19,224 bases of DNA from an uncultured bacterium (GTDB lineage: Bacteria > Planctomycetota > Phycisphaerae > Phycisphaerales > UBA1924): the NCBI GenBank assembly GCA_938003595.1, contig CALKYH010000245.1, positions 1 through 19,224 of the forward strand, given 5' to 3'. The position numbers were made by a program, and so were the translations under genes. The notes beneath the pieces were generated by a model that ran no database searches, had not been told where the DNA came from, and saw only the letters and a list, made by a program, of their open reading frames with translations. Every line of letters starts with the position of its first letter. Position 1 is the first letter of the stretch. Below are positions 1 to 7,798 of the stretch, piece by piece.

Positions 1-839
1 TCCACCCAGTCCCGCACCCGCGCCGGCGCCGCGGCCCGCAGCGCCAGCGTGGACAGCGCCGTCGCGCCCGCCCACGCGAACCGCTCCGGCGCGGGCAGCG
101 CCGGGTTCACCGCCAGCGCCGCGGCCACGCCGATCCGCACCGCCGCCGCGATGTTCCACGCCCTCGCCCGTCCCACATGCGTCGGCAGCGTGCCCGTGCC
201 GTGTCTGCGGTCGGAGTCCTCATCGTCCAGATCGCACAAGGAGGCGTCCACCGCCACGCGCACCAGCAGCAGCGACGCGGCGAGCGCCAGCGTGGTCCAG
301 TGCGCCGTCATGAACTCGCGCATGGCGCCGACCGACGCGTGCGGCGCCACTGCCGCGCACGCCACCACCACCGAGAACCCCGTGATCCCCAGCGCGACAT
401 AGCCGTTCTTCAGGAACACCAGGTCCTTGGGCCGGGGCCGTGCGCGCCGAGGTCGGCCCGCGTACACCAGCACCCCCGCCGCCGCGAGCGCCGGCGCCAG
501 CGCGCCCCACACCGACAGGCTCTCGCCCGTCCACACCGCCAGCGCGAGCAGCGCGACGATCAGCGCCCGCACGCGCCGCGAGCGGCGCGAGAGGAAGGCG
601 AAGCGCTCCGGGTGGGCCTCCGCGTCGGCCGGGTCCAGCCAGGCGTCGCGGAGCTTCACGCGGTCCAGCAGGTACACGGCCGCGGCGGTGCAGAAGGCGA
701 ACGCCGCCGCCCGGACCCGTTCCCCGGCCGCCGCCCCGCCGTCGATCCCGGACACCTGCGCCAGGAACACCAGCGCCCCCACGACATACAGCCCCGCCCA
801 GACGGCCAGGTGGGACGCGGCATGAAGGGCTCCTCGCAC
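1..839 (-). CDS. UbiA-family prenyltransferase, partial (C-terminus beyond window)
   Basis: Membrane-embedded prenyltransferases of the UbiA family join a polyprenyl diphosphate to an aromatic or other acceptor. Reading the - strand from a GTG at 837-839 gives 279 codons without a stop. The frame has no ATG near its start, so it is easily missed. Visible family marks are an N-terminal Asp motif in the form YLLDRVKLRDAWLD (residues about 56-69), a KDLVFLKN segment (138-145) like the short Lys-Asn stretch of the family, and the second Asp-rich motif CDLDDEDSD followed by HGTGTLPTHVG (about 202-223). Several hydrophobic stretches (10-28, 91-103, 112-126, 146-164, 182-197, 228-244) fit transmembrane helices. 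The first motif is a variant of the usual N-D-x-x-D-x-x-x-D. The acceptor cannot be told from sequence. There is no clear ribosome binding site, so the exact start is uncertain. It is transcribed away from the tRNA. Confidence 0.78.
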   Translation of the reverse strand, partial: MRGALHAASHLAVWAGLYVVGALVFLAQVSGIDGGAAAGERVRAAAFAFCTAAAVYLLDRVKLRDAWLDPADAEAHPERFAFLSRRSRRVRALIVALLALAVWTGESLSVWGALAPALAAAGVLVYAGRPRRARPRPKDLVFLKNGYVALGITGFSVVVACAAVAPHASVGAMREFMTAHWTTLALAASLLLVRVAVDASLCDLDDEDSDRRHGTGTLPTHVGRARAWNIAAAVRIGVAAALAVNPALPAPERFAWAGATALSTLALRAAAPARVRDWV

Positions 840-900
840 GACAGGGGGATCGTAAGGCCATCCACGAGGGAGTCCCCCCGGCCCCCGGTTCCCCCCTCCC

Positions 901-928
901 TTGACCCGCCCCCGCCATCGTCTACCCT
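901..928 (+). promoter_or_regulatory. possible sigma-70-type promoter upstream of tRNA-Ala
   Basis: A TTGACC hexamer at 901-906 lies 16 bases before TACCCT (923-928). The -35 match is good and the -10 match is moderate. It points toward the tRNA, which begins 77 bases downstream. This is a visual match only. Confidence 0.35.
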
Positions 929-952
929 ATTGGCCCCCATCCGGATAGCCGA

Positions 953-985
953 TCTCCCCCTTGGAGAGGTTCGGCCCATCCGAAC
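953..985 (+). promoter_or_regulatory. two small hairpins in the tRNA leader
   Basis: TCTCC (953-957) can pair with GGAGA (963-967). GTTCGG (969-974) pairs perfectly with CCGAAC (980-985) around a CCCAT loop. TCGG (971-974) could also pair with CCGA at 949-952, so the two structures partly compete. They may affect processing of the tRNA 5' leader or be incidental. Confidence 0.25.
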
Positions 986-1005
986 GGGCAAATCTCGATC
1001 CCCAT

Positions 1006-1078
<73 letters not shown>

Positions 1079-1090
1079 CTTCTCCGATAA

Positions 1091-1115
1091 CCCCCGCCGC
1101 CAGGCGGGGGTTTTT
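1091..1115 (+). terminator. rho-independent terminator after tRNA-Ala
   Basis: A perfect 8-bp stem, CCCCCGCC (1091-1098) with GGCGGGGG (1103-1110), closes a GCCA tetraloop and is followed at once by TTTTT (1111-1115). It lies 13 bases after the tRNA end and shows that the tRNA is a single-gene transcript. Confidence 0.9.
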
Positions 1116-1179
1116 CGTTCCACGGGGGGGCATCCGACAATTTCTCAGTTCTCCTGAGCCGCCGGACCCGGGCCCGGTG

Positions 1180-1470
1180 CGTTCTGTCGAGTCGTACGCC
1201 ACGCGCCCCTGCCGGTCCTGCAGGGTCAGACCGTCTGGGTCGAAATCCGCAATTGCATCGGCGCCACCTTGGCGATGCCAGTCCATCGCGCCCGGCGGCG
1301 GCGCCGTGAACGACCTGACGCATCTGTCGAATTGGAGCGACGCGAACGCGATCGCGAATCTCTCGCTCTGCGTGGATCACGACAACGCGTGCGTCGCCGA
1401 CGCCAAGGGCCTGGTGAACTTCACCGACCTGAACATCGTGATCTCGCAGTTCAACACGCCCTGTCCGTAA
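1180..1470 (+). pseudogene. decayed 3' fragment of a secreted half-dockerin protein
   Basis: This is the frameshifted remnant of a paralog of the six intact genes downstream. In one frame, 1200-1262 reads HAPLPVLQGQTVWVEIRN, matching HAPVPVQDGQRYWIEISN of the gene ending at 7630. The reading then has to move to another frame, which carries NLSLCV, a cysteine, VNFTDLNIVISQFNTPCP and a TAA stop at 1468-1470. That end matches the C-termini of all six intact genes. The calcium loop is eroded: D-A-K-G replaces D-x-N-x-D-G. No signal peptide, N-terminal module or start codon remains, and at least one frameshift lies at about 1263-1310. It marks the upstream edge of the family cluster. Nothing else is recognisable between 1471 and 1703. 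Confidence 0.75.
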
Positions 1471-1703
1471 CGAGATCGCGGTTCGTCCACACCAGGGTCC
1501 GCCGGCGGGGAATCCCTGCCGGCGTCGACCTTTTTGAGAACTCGGCCCTGTCCCCGATGCGCCCGACGCACCCCCGCGGCGGCACGCCGGCCGACGGCGC
1601 GACATCGCGAGGAATTCGCGACAGAGGCCTTGCGATCGGCGGGCGACCGTGGGACACTCCCGGTTCGTGGAGGTGTGACTCCGGGGTTGAATGGGGTCCC
1701 GAC

Positions 1704-2822
1704 ATGCAGCTGTTTCGACGCAACCCATGGGCCGCGCGCACCATCGTGAAGGTGTGGGCGGCGATCCTGCTCTGCGCTCCGTGCCACGCCGGCGAGGAGG
1801 CGGACGAGCGAGGCCCCGGCAACGACAGCTGCTCCGCCGCCACCGCCATCTCCGGCGCCGGCGTCTTTTCCTTCGGCAACCTCGGCAGCGCAACCACCGA
1901 CGGCGTGTCCCACCCCACCGAGTGCGGCGTGGACATCACCCGGGACAAGTGGTGGCGCTGGACCTCGCCCTGCGACGGCGTCGTCACCATCGAGACCTGC
2001 AGCCTGAGCAGCGCCAACACCGTCATCGCCGCCTACGCCACTCTCGCCCCGTGCGCGCCGACTGCGCAGTACCTCCTCGCCTGCAACAACGACGCCTGCG
2101 GCCTGCAGTCCAGCGTCTCGTTCGTGGCGATCGCAGGGCAGGAGTATCTCCTGCGCATCGGCCTGCCCAGCGGCGTCACCACGGGCACGGGCTCGTTCCG
2201 CGTCTCGTGCGCCGTCAACAGCGTCTGCTCGGGCGAGCCGTCCATCTGCCAGGAGGTCAATCTCGCGGGAGCGCCCTACGCGAGCCACCGGACCGCGCGC
2301 GTCGCGGATGGCTTCACGGTCCCCGCCTCGGGCTACATCTCGGCCCTCTGCTGGCGCGGCGGCGCGACCGGTTCGCCCCCGGCGGACGCCTTCCGCGTCA
2401 TCTACCGGATCGACGACAGCGGCAAGCCCGGGACCAGCATCGCCGATTTCAGCCAGGCGCTGGGCACGCTCCTGCTGCGCAAGATCGCGACCGGCGACAC
2501 CATCACCGGGGGCAGGCCGGAATACGAGTACAGCGCGGCGCACGCCTCGGTGCCGATCGCCGCAGGAACGCCGTACTGGATCGAGATCTACAACGATCAG
2601 GGCACGACAGACACCTGGGTCTGGGCCGCCGGCGTCGGGGGAGACGGCGTGGCGCGGAGGACCTCGTCCGCGAACAACTGGAGCGGCAGCTCCTCGATCC
2701 CCGACCGCGCCCTCTGCCTGGCGTACGAGTCCTCCTGCCTGACCGACACGAACGGCGACGGCGTGATCGACTTCGCCGATCTCAACAACATCCTGTCCTT
2801 CATCAACACGGTCTGCCCATGA
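1704..2822 (+). CDS. secreted one-module half-dockerin protein (pair 1, first gene)
   Basis: A predicted exported protein of 372 residues with unknown function. Residues 1-29 form a signal peptide (basic N-terminus RRNPWAAR, hydrophobic core, likely cleavage after CHA). Residues about 40-170 form a Cys-rich beta-type module with the TTDG motif, RDKWWRW (80-86) and AGQEYLLRIG. It resembles PPC-like beta-sandwich domains in style. Residues about 175-345 form a second beta-type domain with VADGFTVPASGYIS, ALCWRGG and HASVPIAAGTPYWIEI. A 12-residue EF-hand-type loop (D348-D359, DTNGDGVIDFAD) follows, and the protein ends NTVCP. Full type I dockerins have two such loops; this has one. The start is the ATG at 1704, chosen because it gives a clean signal peptide. 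The upstream ATG at 1691 is in the frame of the next gene. Its TGA overlaps the next start (ATGA), so the two genes are probably translationally coupled. Confidence 0.85.
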   Translation: MQLFRRNPWAARTIVKVWAAILLCAPCHAGEEADERGPGNDSCSAATAISGAGVFSFGNLGSATTDGVSHPTECGVDITRDKWWRWTSPCDGVVTIETCSLSSANTVIAAYATLAPCAPTAQYLLACNNDACGLQSSVSFVAIAGQEYLLRIGLPSGVTTGTGSFRVSCAVNSVCSGEPSICQEVNLAGAPYASHRTARVADGFTVPASGYISALCWRGGATGSPPADAFRVIYRIDDSGKPGTSIADFSQALGTLLLRKIATGDTITGGRPEYEYSAAHASVPIAAGTPYWIEIYNDQGTTDTWVWAAGVGGDGVARRTSSANNWSGSSSIPDRALCLAYESSCLTDTNGDGVIDFADLNNILSFINTVCP

Positions 2823-4519
2823 ACACTCCTCGAACACTCGCGATCCGCTGCGGCGCGCACGCCGCGTCATGGGCCCTGCTGCTCGCCGCGGCCGCCATGG
2901 GGGCGCCGCCCGCCTCGCTCGGCCAGAGCCCTTCCGCCAAGCCCGCGCCCCCCCGCGCGCCGGAGTCGGTCGGCTGGCTGGGCGCGCCCGACGCCGCGCC
3001 GGCGACGCCGGACCTGCGCTGGCTGAGCGCCGCCGCCGTGGAGCGCGGCGCCGCGCCGCTCCCGACGGACGATTGTGCGTCGTCTCCACTGATTTCGGGT
3101 CCCGGCTTGTTTCCGTTCGATCTGGTCGGCGCTACGACCGACGGTCAGCCGCACAACCTGTGCGAATCCTTCGGAAGCTCGCAGACCTACAACGACATCT
3201 GGTGGCGCTGGCAGGCCACCTCCACCGGGCCCGTGCTCCTGCAGACCTGCTTCCTCACCGACATCGACACGCGGCTCAATGTGTACTTCCCCGGGCCCTG
3301 CCCGCCGGGCGACGCCGAGCTGATCGGCTGCAACGACGACTTCTGCGGCTTGCAGAGCAGCTTCGAGTTCTTTGCCCAGGCCGGCGAGATCTACACCATC
3401 CGGCTCGGCGTCTTCGTCGACGGGCCGACGCTTCCCCCGGCGTTCGGGGCGCTCCAGATCTCTGTGGACGCAAGCCCCAGCGACACCTGCGCCCAAGCGA
3501 CCCCCATCACCGGCGAGGGGTATTTCGCCTTCGACAACTCCAACGCCACCACCGACGGCGTGCCGCACTTCTTCTGCGCGCCCGAGGGCGATCCCCAGGT
3601 GGAACGCGATGTCTGGTGGCGATGGGTCGCCAACAGCACGGGGCCGGTGTCGTTGACCACCTGCGGCCTGTCCGAGGTCGAGACCCGCATCGTCGTCTAC
3701 GACCCCAGCGCGATGTGCCCGCCGCTGACGAACGCCGTCATCACCTGCTCGTCGAATCAGGGGTGCGACGAGCGGTCGGAGCTGAGCTTCTATTCGATCG
3801 CCGGCCAGGAATACCTCATCCGGCTCGGATCGGTCGCCGGCGGCGCCGGCGGCGCGGGCCAGCTGCTCCTGACGACGGGCAGTCCGTTCCTCTGCACGCT
3901 GGACATCTGCCAGAACTACTCCACCGTGCTCGGCTACTACAGCGACGGGACGAGCTTTCGCGTCGCGGAGAACTGGACCGCTCCCGCCAGTGGGACTGTC
4001 TCCACGCTGTGCTTCTGGGGCGCGTACAACACGGCCACGCCCGGCAGCCCGCCGCCCGACAACTTCCGCATCACCTACTACCGCGACGCCTCGCTCCTGC
4101 CCAGCTCGGCCATCGCCACTTTCACGGGCTCTCAGCTGCGCATTGTGGCGCGCCTGGACTCCGGCGCCGCGATCCTGGCTCTCCAGAGCGGCGATGTCGT
4201 GCCGCACAATGTCTTCGAGTACAGCGCATGCCATGCGCCGGTGCCCGTCGCGATAAACCAGAAATACTGGGTCGAGATCACCAACGGCATCGGCTCTTCG
4301 GTGTGGGCCTGGAGCGCGGGTCTGGGCGGCAACCTCAACGCCCTCCAGGACAGCACCCCGGGCGACTTCACCTACACCTTCGACAATGTCGTCACCTACG
4401 ACCTGGCCATGTGCGTCGGCCTCGATTCGAACTGCCCGTTCGACACCAACGGCGACGGTCTGATCAACTTCGCCGATCTCAACAACGTCATCCCCCTGAT
4501 CAACATGCCCTGTCCCTGA
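2819..4519 (+). CDS. secreted two-module half-dockerin protein (pair 1, second gene)
   Basis: A predicted exported protein of 566 residues, function unknown. The N-terminal 35 residues contain a long hydrophobic Ala/Leu core (signal peptide). A Pro/Ala-rich segment with LGAPDAAPATPDLRWL (about 54-69) follows and is echoed in the paralog at 5957-7630. Module 1a (about 84-217) has NDIWWRW and CNDDFCGLQSS. Module 1b (about 221-353) has RDVWWRW and AGQEYLIRLG. The second domain type (about 358-539) has FRVAENWTAPASG, CFWGAYN, PPPDNFRITYY and CHAPVPV...YWVEI. The EF-hand-type loop is D542-D553 (DTNGDGLINFAD), and the C-terminus is NMPCP. The start ATG overlaps the previous stop by 4 bases, with no separate ribosome binding site. 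A short imperfect GC-rich inverted repeat (4524-4542) follows the stop but lacks a T-run, so termination there is doubtful. Confidence 0.85.
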   Translation: MNTPRTLAIRCGAHAASWALLLAAAAMGAPPASLGQSPSAKPAPPRAPESVGWLGAPDAAPATPDLRWLSAAAVERGAAPLPTDDCASSPLISGPGLFPFDLVGATTDGQPHNLCESFGSSQTYNDIWWRWQATSTGPVLLQTCFLTDIDTRLNVYFPGPCPPGDAELIGCNDDFCGLQSSFEFFAQAGEIYTIRLGVFVDGPTLPPAFGALQISVDASPSDTCAQATPITGEGYFAFDNSNATTDGVPHFFCAPEGDPQVERDVWWRWVANSTGPVSLTTCGLSEVETRIVVYDPSAMCPPLTNAVITCSSNQGCDERSELSFYSIAGQEYLIRLGSVAGGAGGAGQLLLTTGSPFLCTLDICQNYSTVLGYYSDGTSFRVAENWTAPASGTVSTLCFWGAYNTATPGSPPPDNFRITYYRDASLLPSSAIATFTGSQLRIVARLDSGAAILALQSGDVVPHNVFEYSACHAPVPVAINQKYWVEITNGIGSSVWAWSAGLGGNLNALQDSTPGDFTYTFDNVVTYDLAMCVGLDSNCPFDTNGDGLINFADLNNVIPLINMPCP

Positions 4520-4823
4520 AGCGCCCTGGCCCGGGCCTAGGGGGTTCCCGGATGGGCTGGTTTCGACCATCGCCCCGAGGCGTCCTTGCCTCCCGGGGTC
4601 GCAATTCGAAACTAGCTATCGGGCCCGGCGAAGACCCCACGGGCTCGGGCGACTGCTACGATTTCAACGGCACGGGGCAGGGTTCAGAGAAGGCCTGAAG
4701 AGGGGCGGCGACGAATGGGGTCCCGGTACGCGCGAATTCGCTGGGAAGTCCTTGCAAGACAAGGGTTTCCGGGCATCCTATGCAGGGAAGGAACGGGCTG
4801 TTTTGGGGGGGGTGGGGTTCTGT
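4520..4823 (+). other. intergenic region between the two gene pairs
   Basis: 304 bases without a supported gene. It holds an imperfect GC-rich inverted repeat (CCCTGGCC with GGCCTAGGG, 4524-4542, no T-run), a weak -10-like TACGAT at 4657-4662, the AATGGGGTCCCG sequence shared with the first unit (4714-4725), and a G-rich tract directly before the next gene. Confidence 0.6.
4805..4817 (+). repeat. G-tract (G8-T-G4) just before a start codon
   Basis: Eight consecutive G (4805-4812), a T, then four G (4814-4817) end 6 bases before the chosen ATG at 4824. A run of this length can slip during replication and the block could fold into a G-quadruplex. If translation began at the in-frame ATG at 4752 the tract would be inside the coding region. 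Confidence 0.8.
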
Positions 4824-5960
4824 ATGAGCTGGCTTTGTAACCACGCCACCGCTCGGCTGATGGTCGCCGCGATCGCGGCGTGCGCCCTCGCTGCGCCCGC
4901 ATGGACCCGAGGCGAGGCCGACGAGCGCGGACCGACGAACGGCGCCGACCTCTGCGCCAACGCCACGCCCATCTCCGGATCGGGCATCTTCCAGTTCGAC
5001 AACGCCACCGCCACCACCGACGGCGCCTCCCACCCGACCATGTGCCTGGCCGCCGGCGACGCGCAGATCTGGAAAGACCTCTGGTGGCGGTGGACCGCGT
5101 CCTGCGACGGGCCCGTCACCCTCGAGACCTGCAACCTCACCAGCATCAACACGCGATTGGCCGTCTACGCGCCGCTCGCGCCGGGGTCGCCGTCCTCCGA
5201 CTACCTGATCGCCTGCAACGACGACGCCTGCGGCGTGCGCTCGAGCGTCACCTTCCTCGCGATCGCCGGGCAGGAGTACCTCGTCCGCCTGGGCGTCTAC
5301 AACAACGGCCCCGGCGGCACGGGCTCGTTCCGCATCACCTGCTCCACGCGCGTCGTCTGCAGCGGTCATCCTTCCATCTGCCAGGACCGCAACCTCGCCG
5401 GCGTTCCGCGCAACAGCGACAGCATGGCCTCCGCCGCCGACAACTTCACCTTCCCCGCCTCCGGCTACATCTCCAACCTCTGCTGGCGAGGCGGCAACAC
5501 CGGTTCGGTCAACGACTCGTTCCGCATCACCTACTGGAACTCCGACGCCAACGGCCGCCCCTACCAGCGCATCGCGGACTTCAAGCAGGCCTCCGGCCAG
5601 CTGCTGATCCGCAAGACGAACACCGGCTCGACGCTGATGGGCGGTTATTCCGAGCAGGAATACAGCGCGCTGCACGCGTCGGTGCCGCTCGCCGCGGGCG
5701 TGCGCTACTGGGTCGAGATCCGCAACACCGGCGCCGGGGGCGAGACCTGGGTCTGGGCGGCGGGCACGGGCGGCGACGGCATGTCGCTGCACGACACCTC
5801 CACGATCGGCGCGTGGGGCAACGCCGCGACGATCGCCAGCGACCGCGCGGTCTGCCTCGCCTACGAGTCCGCGTGCCTCGTGGACACGAACGCCGATGGC
5901 CGCATCGACTTCCAGGACCTGAACAACATCCTGTCGTACATCAACACGCTCTGCCCATGA
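4824..5960 (+). CDS. secreted one-module half-dockerin protein (pair 2, first gene)
   Basis: A 378-residue exported protein, paralog of the gene at 1704-2822, function unknown. The signal peptide covers about residues 1-26, with probable cleavage near APA. An IAAC sequence (17-20) resembles a lipobox, so a lipoprotein is possible but less likely given the further hydrophobic residues after it. Just after the signal both paralogs carry the segment EADERGP. The first module (about 43-173) has TTDG, KDLWWRW and CNDDACG. The second domain (about 178-351) has ADNFTFPASGYIS, CWRGGN and HASVPLAAGVRYWVEI. The EF-hand-type loop is D354-D365 (DTNADGRIDFQD) and the protein ends NTLCP. An in-frame ATG at 4752 would add 24 residues that look unlike a signal peptide, so 4824 is preferred. 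The stop overlaps the next start (ATGA). Confidence 0.83.
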   Translation: MSWLCNHATARLMVAAIAACALAAPAWTRGEADERGPTNGADLCANATPISGSGIFQFDNATATTDGASHPTMCLAAGDAQIWKDLWWRWTASCDGPVTLETCNLTSINTRLAVYAPLAPGSPSSDYLIACNDDACGVRSSVTFLAIAGQEYLVRLGVYNNGPGGTGSFRITCSTRVVCSGHPSICQDRNLAGVPRNSDSMASAADNFTFPASGYISNLCWRGGNTGSVNDSFRITYWNSDANGRPYQRIADFKQASGQLLIRKTNTGSTLMGGYSEQEYSALHASVPLAAGVRYWVEIRNTGAGGETWVWAAGTGGDGMSLHDTSTIGAWGNAATIASDRAVCLAYESACLVDTNADGRIDFQDLNNILSYINTLCP

Positions 5961-7630
5961 CGCAACGCCGCCCCACGACCGAGACCGCCCGTTCCGGCGC
6001 CCGACGCCGCGCGGTCGTGGGCGCGCTGCTCGCGGGCTCGCTGTGCGCCGGCGCGCTCGCCGGGCGTGAGGACAAGAAGCACGCGCCGGTGCGCTCGCCC
6101 GAGAAACCCGGCGTGCTCCAGGTCGGCGCGCCGCCCGGCACGCTCGACCTGCAGTGGATGATCGGCGCCGAAGGCGGCGATCGCGCCCTGGCGACCCCCG
6201 CCAACGCCTGCGCCAACGCCCCCTTCATCAACGGCCCGGGCCTGTTCCCGTTCGACTTCACCGGCGCCACGACCGACGGCCTCGCCCACGCCGGCTGCGC
6301 GGGGACCGGCGGCGGCGCTCAGACCTACAACGACCTCTGGTGGCGATGGCAGGCCACCGCCAGCGGGTTCGTGGACCTGCGCACCTGCGCCCTGACCGCC
6401 GCCGACACCCGCATCAATGTCTACCACGAGAGCGCCTGCCCCCCGACCGATGCGCAGCTGGTCGGCTGCAACGACAACGCCTGCGGCGTGCAGAGCGAGC
6501 TGAGCTTCTACGCCGTCGCTGGCCAGGTCTACATCATCCGCCTCGGCACCTCGGCCAGCGCGCCCTCGACCGCGACCGGCGGCCTCATGATCGAGATGAG
6601 CACGGCCCCCGCCGACGACTGCGTGAACGCCACGCCCATCTCCGGCGCGGGCCTCTTCGCCTTCGACAACTCCGTCGCCAACACGGACGGGCTCGCCCAT
6701 CCCTCCTGCGGCGCCGCGACGAACGGGCAGATCCAGCGCGATGTCTGGTGGCGGTGGAGCGCCAGCAGCACCGGCCCGGTGATTCTGACCACCAAGGACC
6801 TCACCGCCGTGCAGACGCGCATCGCCGTCTATGAGCCCGGCGCCGCGTGCCCGCCGGGGTCCACCTCCAAGATCTCCACCTCGGTCTCGGGCGCGTGCAG
6901 CGGCGCCTCGGACCAGATGTTCAACGCCGTCGCCGGGCAGGAGTACCTCATCCGACTCGGCTCCGCCCCCAACGCCGTCGGCGGATCAGGGCACCTCCGC
7001 ATCACGCTCAGCAACCCGTTCCTCTGCGTGCTCGATGTCTGCCAGAATCTGCAGGTTGCGCCGGCCTACTACAGCAACCCCATCGATTTTCGAGTGGCCG
7101 AGGACTGGGTCGCGCCCACGGCCGGCGCCATCTCGAGCATCTGCTTCTGGGGCGCCTACAACCTCGCCAATCCTGCGGTCCCGCCGCCGGACAACTTCCG
7201 CATCACCTATTACTACGATCGCAGCGGCCGCCCCGGCCTCACGCTCGCGACCTTCACCGGCGCGCAGCTGAGCGTCGTGTCGCGCCTCGACATGGGCTCC
7301 AAGATCGACGGCGTGTACAACATCTTCGAGTACAGCGCCTGCCACGCGCCCGTCCCGGTGCAGGACGGCCAGCGCTACTGGATCGAGATCAGCAACGGCG
7401 TGGGCGCCTCCATCTGGGCCTGGTGCGTCAGCCCCGACGGCGACGGCGCTGCGTTCCAGGACAACACCCCCGCCGACTACACCTACGCCAACGCGCTGCC
7501 GATCTACAAGGACTTCGCCATGTGCGTCGGCCTCGACACCACCTGTCCCTACGACACCAATAAGGACGGCGTCATCAATTTCGCCGACCTGAACAACATC
7601 ATCCCGCTCCTGAACACCGCCTGCCCGTGA
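5957..7630 (+). CDS. secreted two-module half-dockerin protein (pair 2, second gene)
   Basis: A 557-residue exported protein, paralog of the gene at 2819-4519, function unknown. The N-terminus has Arg-rich GARRRAVV before a hydrophobic stretch ending near AGALAG. This fits a Sec signal and faintly resembles a twin-arginine signal. A linker with LQVGAPPGTLDLQW (54-67) matches the linker of its paralog. Module 1a covers about 82-215 (NDLWWRW, CNDNACGVQS). Module 1b covers about 220-352 (RDVWWRW, AGQEYLIRLG). The second domain covers about 356-530 (FRVAEDWVAP, CFWGAYN, HAPVPVQDGQRYWIEI). The EF-hand-type loop is D533-D544 (DTNKDGVINFAD), with C-terminus NTACP. Module 1b lacks two cysteines that the other modules keep (Lys280 and Thr308 here). 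No convincing terminator follows. Confidence 0.85.
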   Translation: MTQRRPTTETARSGARRRAVVGALLAGSLCAGALAGREDKKHAPVRSPEKPGVLQVGAPPGTLDLQWMIGAEGGDRALATPANACANAPFINGPGLFPFDFTGATTDGLAHAGCAGTGGGAQTYNDLWWRWQATASGFVDLRTCALTAADTRINVYHESACPPTDAQLVGCNDNACGVQSELSFYAVAGQVYIIRLGTSASAPSTATGGLMIEMSTAPADDCVNATPISGAGLFAFDNSVANTDGLAHPSCGAATNGQIQRDVWWRWSASSTGPVILTTKDLTAVQTRIAVYEPGAACPPGSTSKISTSVSGACSGASDQMFNAVAGQEYLIRLGSAPNAVGGSGHLRITLSNPFLCVLDVCQNLQVAPAYYSNPIDFRVAEDWVAPTAGAISSICFWGAYNLANPAVPPPDNFRITYYYDRSGRPGLTLATFTGAQLSVVSRLDMGSKIDGVYNIFEYSACHAPVPVQDGQRYWIEISNGVGASIWAWCVSPDGDGAAFQDNTPADYTYANALPIYKDFAMCVGLDTTCPYDTNKDGVINFADLNNIIPLLNTACP

Positions 7631-7798
7631 CGGTGCAGGCACGCCGGGGGAAACCCGCGCCGCGCCGAGAAATCCGATAATCCGGCAGGCCTTCTGTTGC
7701 ATTCGGCGGGCGCCGTTCCCAGAATGCGGGGGGTGGTCGTCGCCATGCCTGGTCGGAGCGCGCTTGTCGTTCCTCTTGGCGCCGGCCCCTCCCTGCAC

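Larger units (their letters stand above)
1690..7630 (+). repeat. tandem duplication of a two-gene unit
   Basis: Two units have the same layout: the 12-base sequence AATGGGGTCCCG (1690-1701 and 4714-4725), then a one-module gene, an ATGA overlap, and a two-module gene. The units span about 1690-4519 and 4714-7630. Matching genes share domain order, linker motifs and long stretches of similar DNA, for example around the WWRW motif. The shared upstream sequence suggests the duplication included part of the promoter or leader. Confidence 0.7.

Noticed and set aside
220..918. Open frames at 177-1157 (+) and 220-918 (-) near the left edge
   Set aside because: Arg- and Gly-rich products without motifs. 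The UbiA-like frame on the - strand explains the region better.
1377..3089. A 570-codon open frame on the - strand opposite the first secreted genes
   Set aside because: It is rich in Arg, Ala and Gly with no domain or signal. The + strand frames here encode coherent paralogous proteins with signal peptides, so this is a shadow caused by high GC.
4524..4542. GC-rich inverted repeat after the second secreted gene as a terminator
   Set aside because: The stem has a bulge, the loop would be only 2-4 bases, and no T-run follows.
4752..4823. In-frame ATG at 4752 as start of the third secreted gene
   Set aside because: It would put 24 extra residues before an otherwise normal signal peptide, and the first-pair paralog has no such extension.
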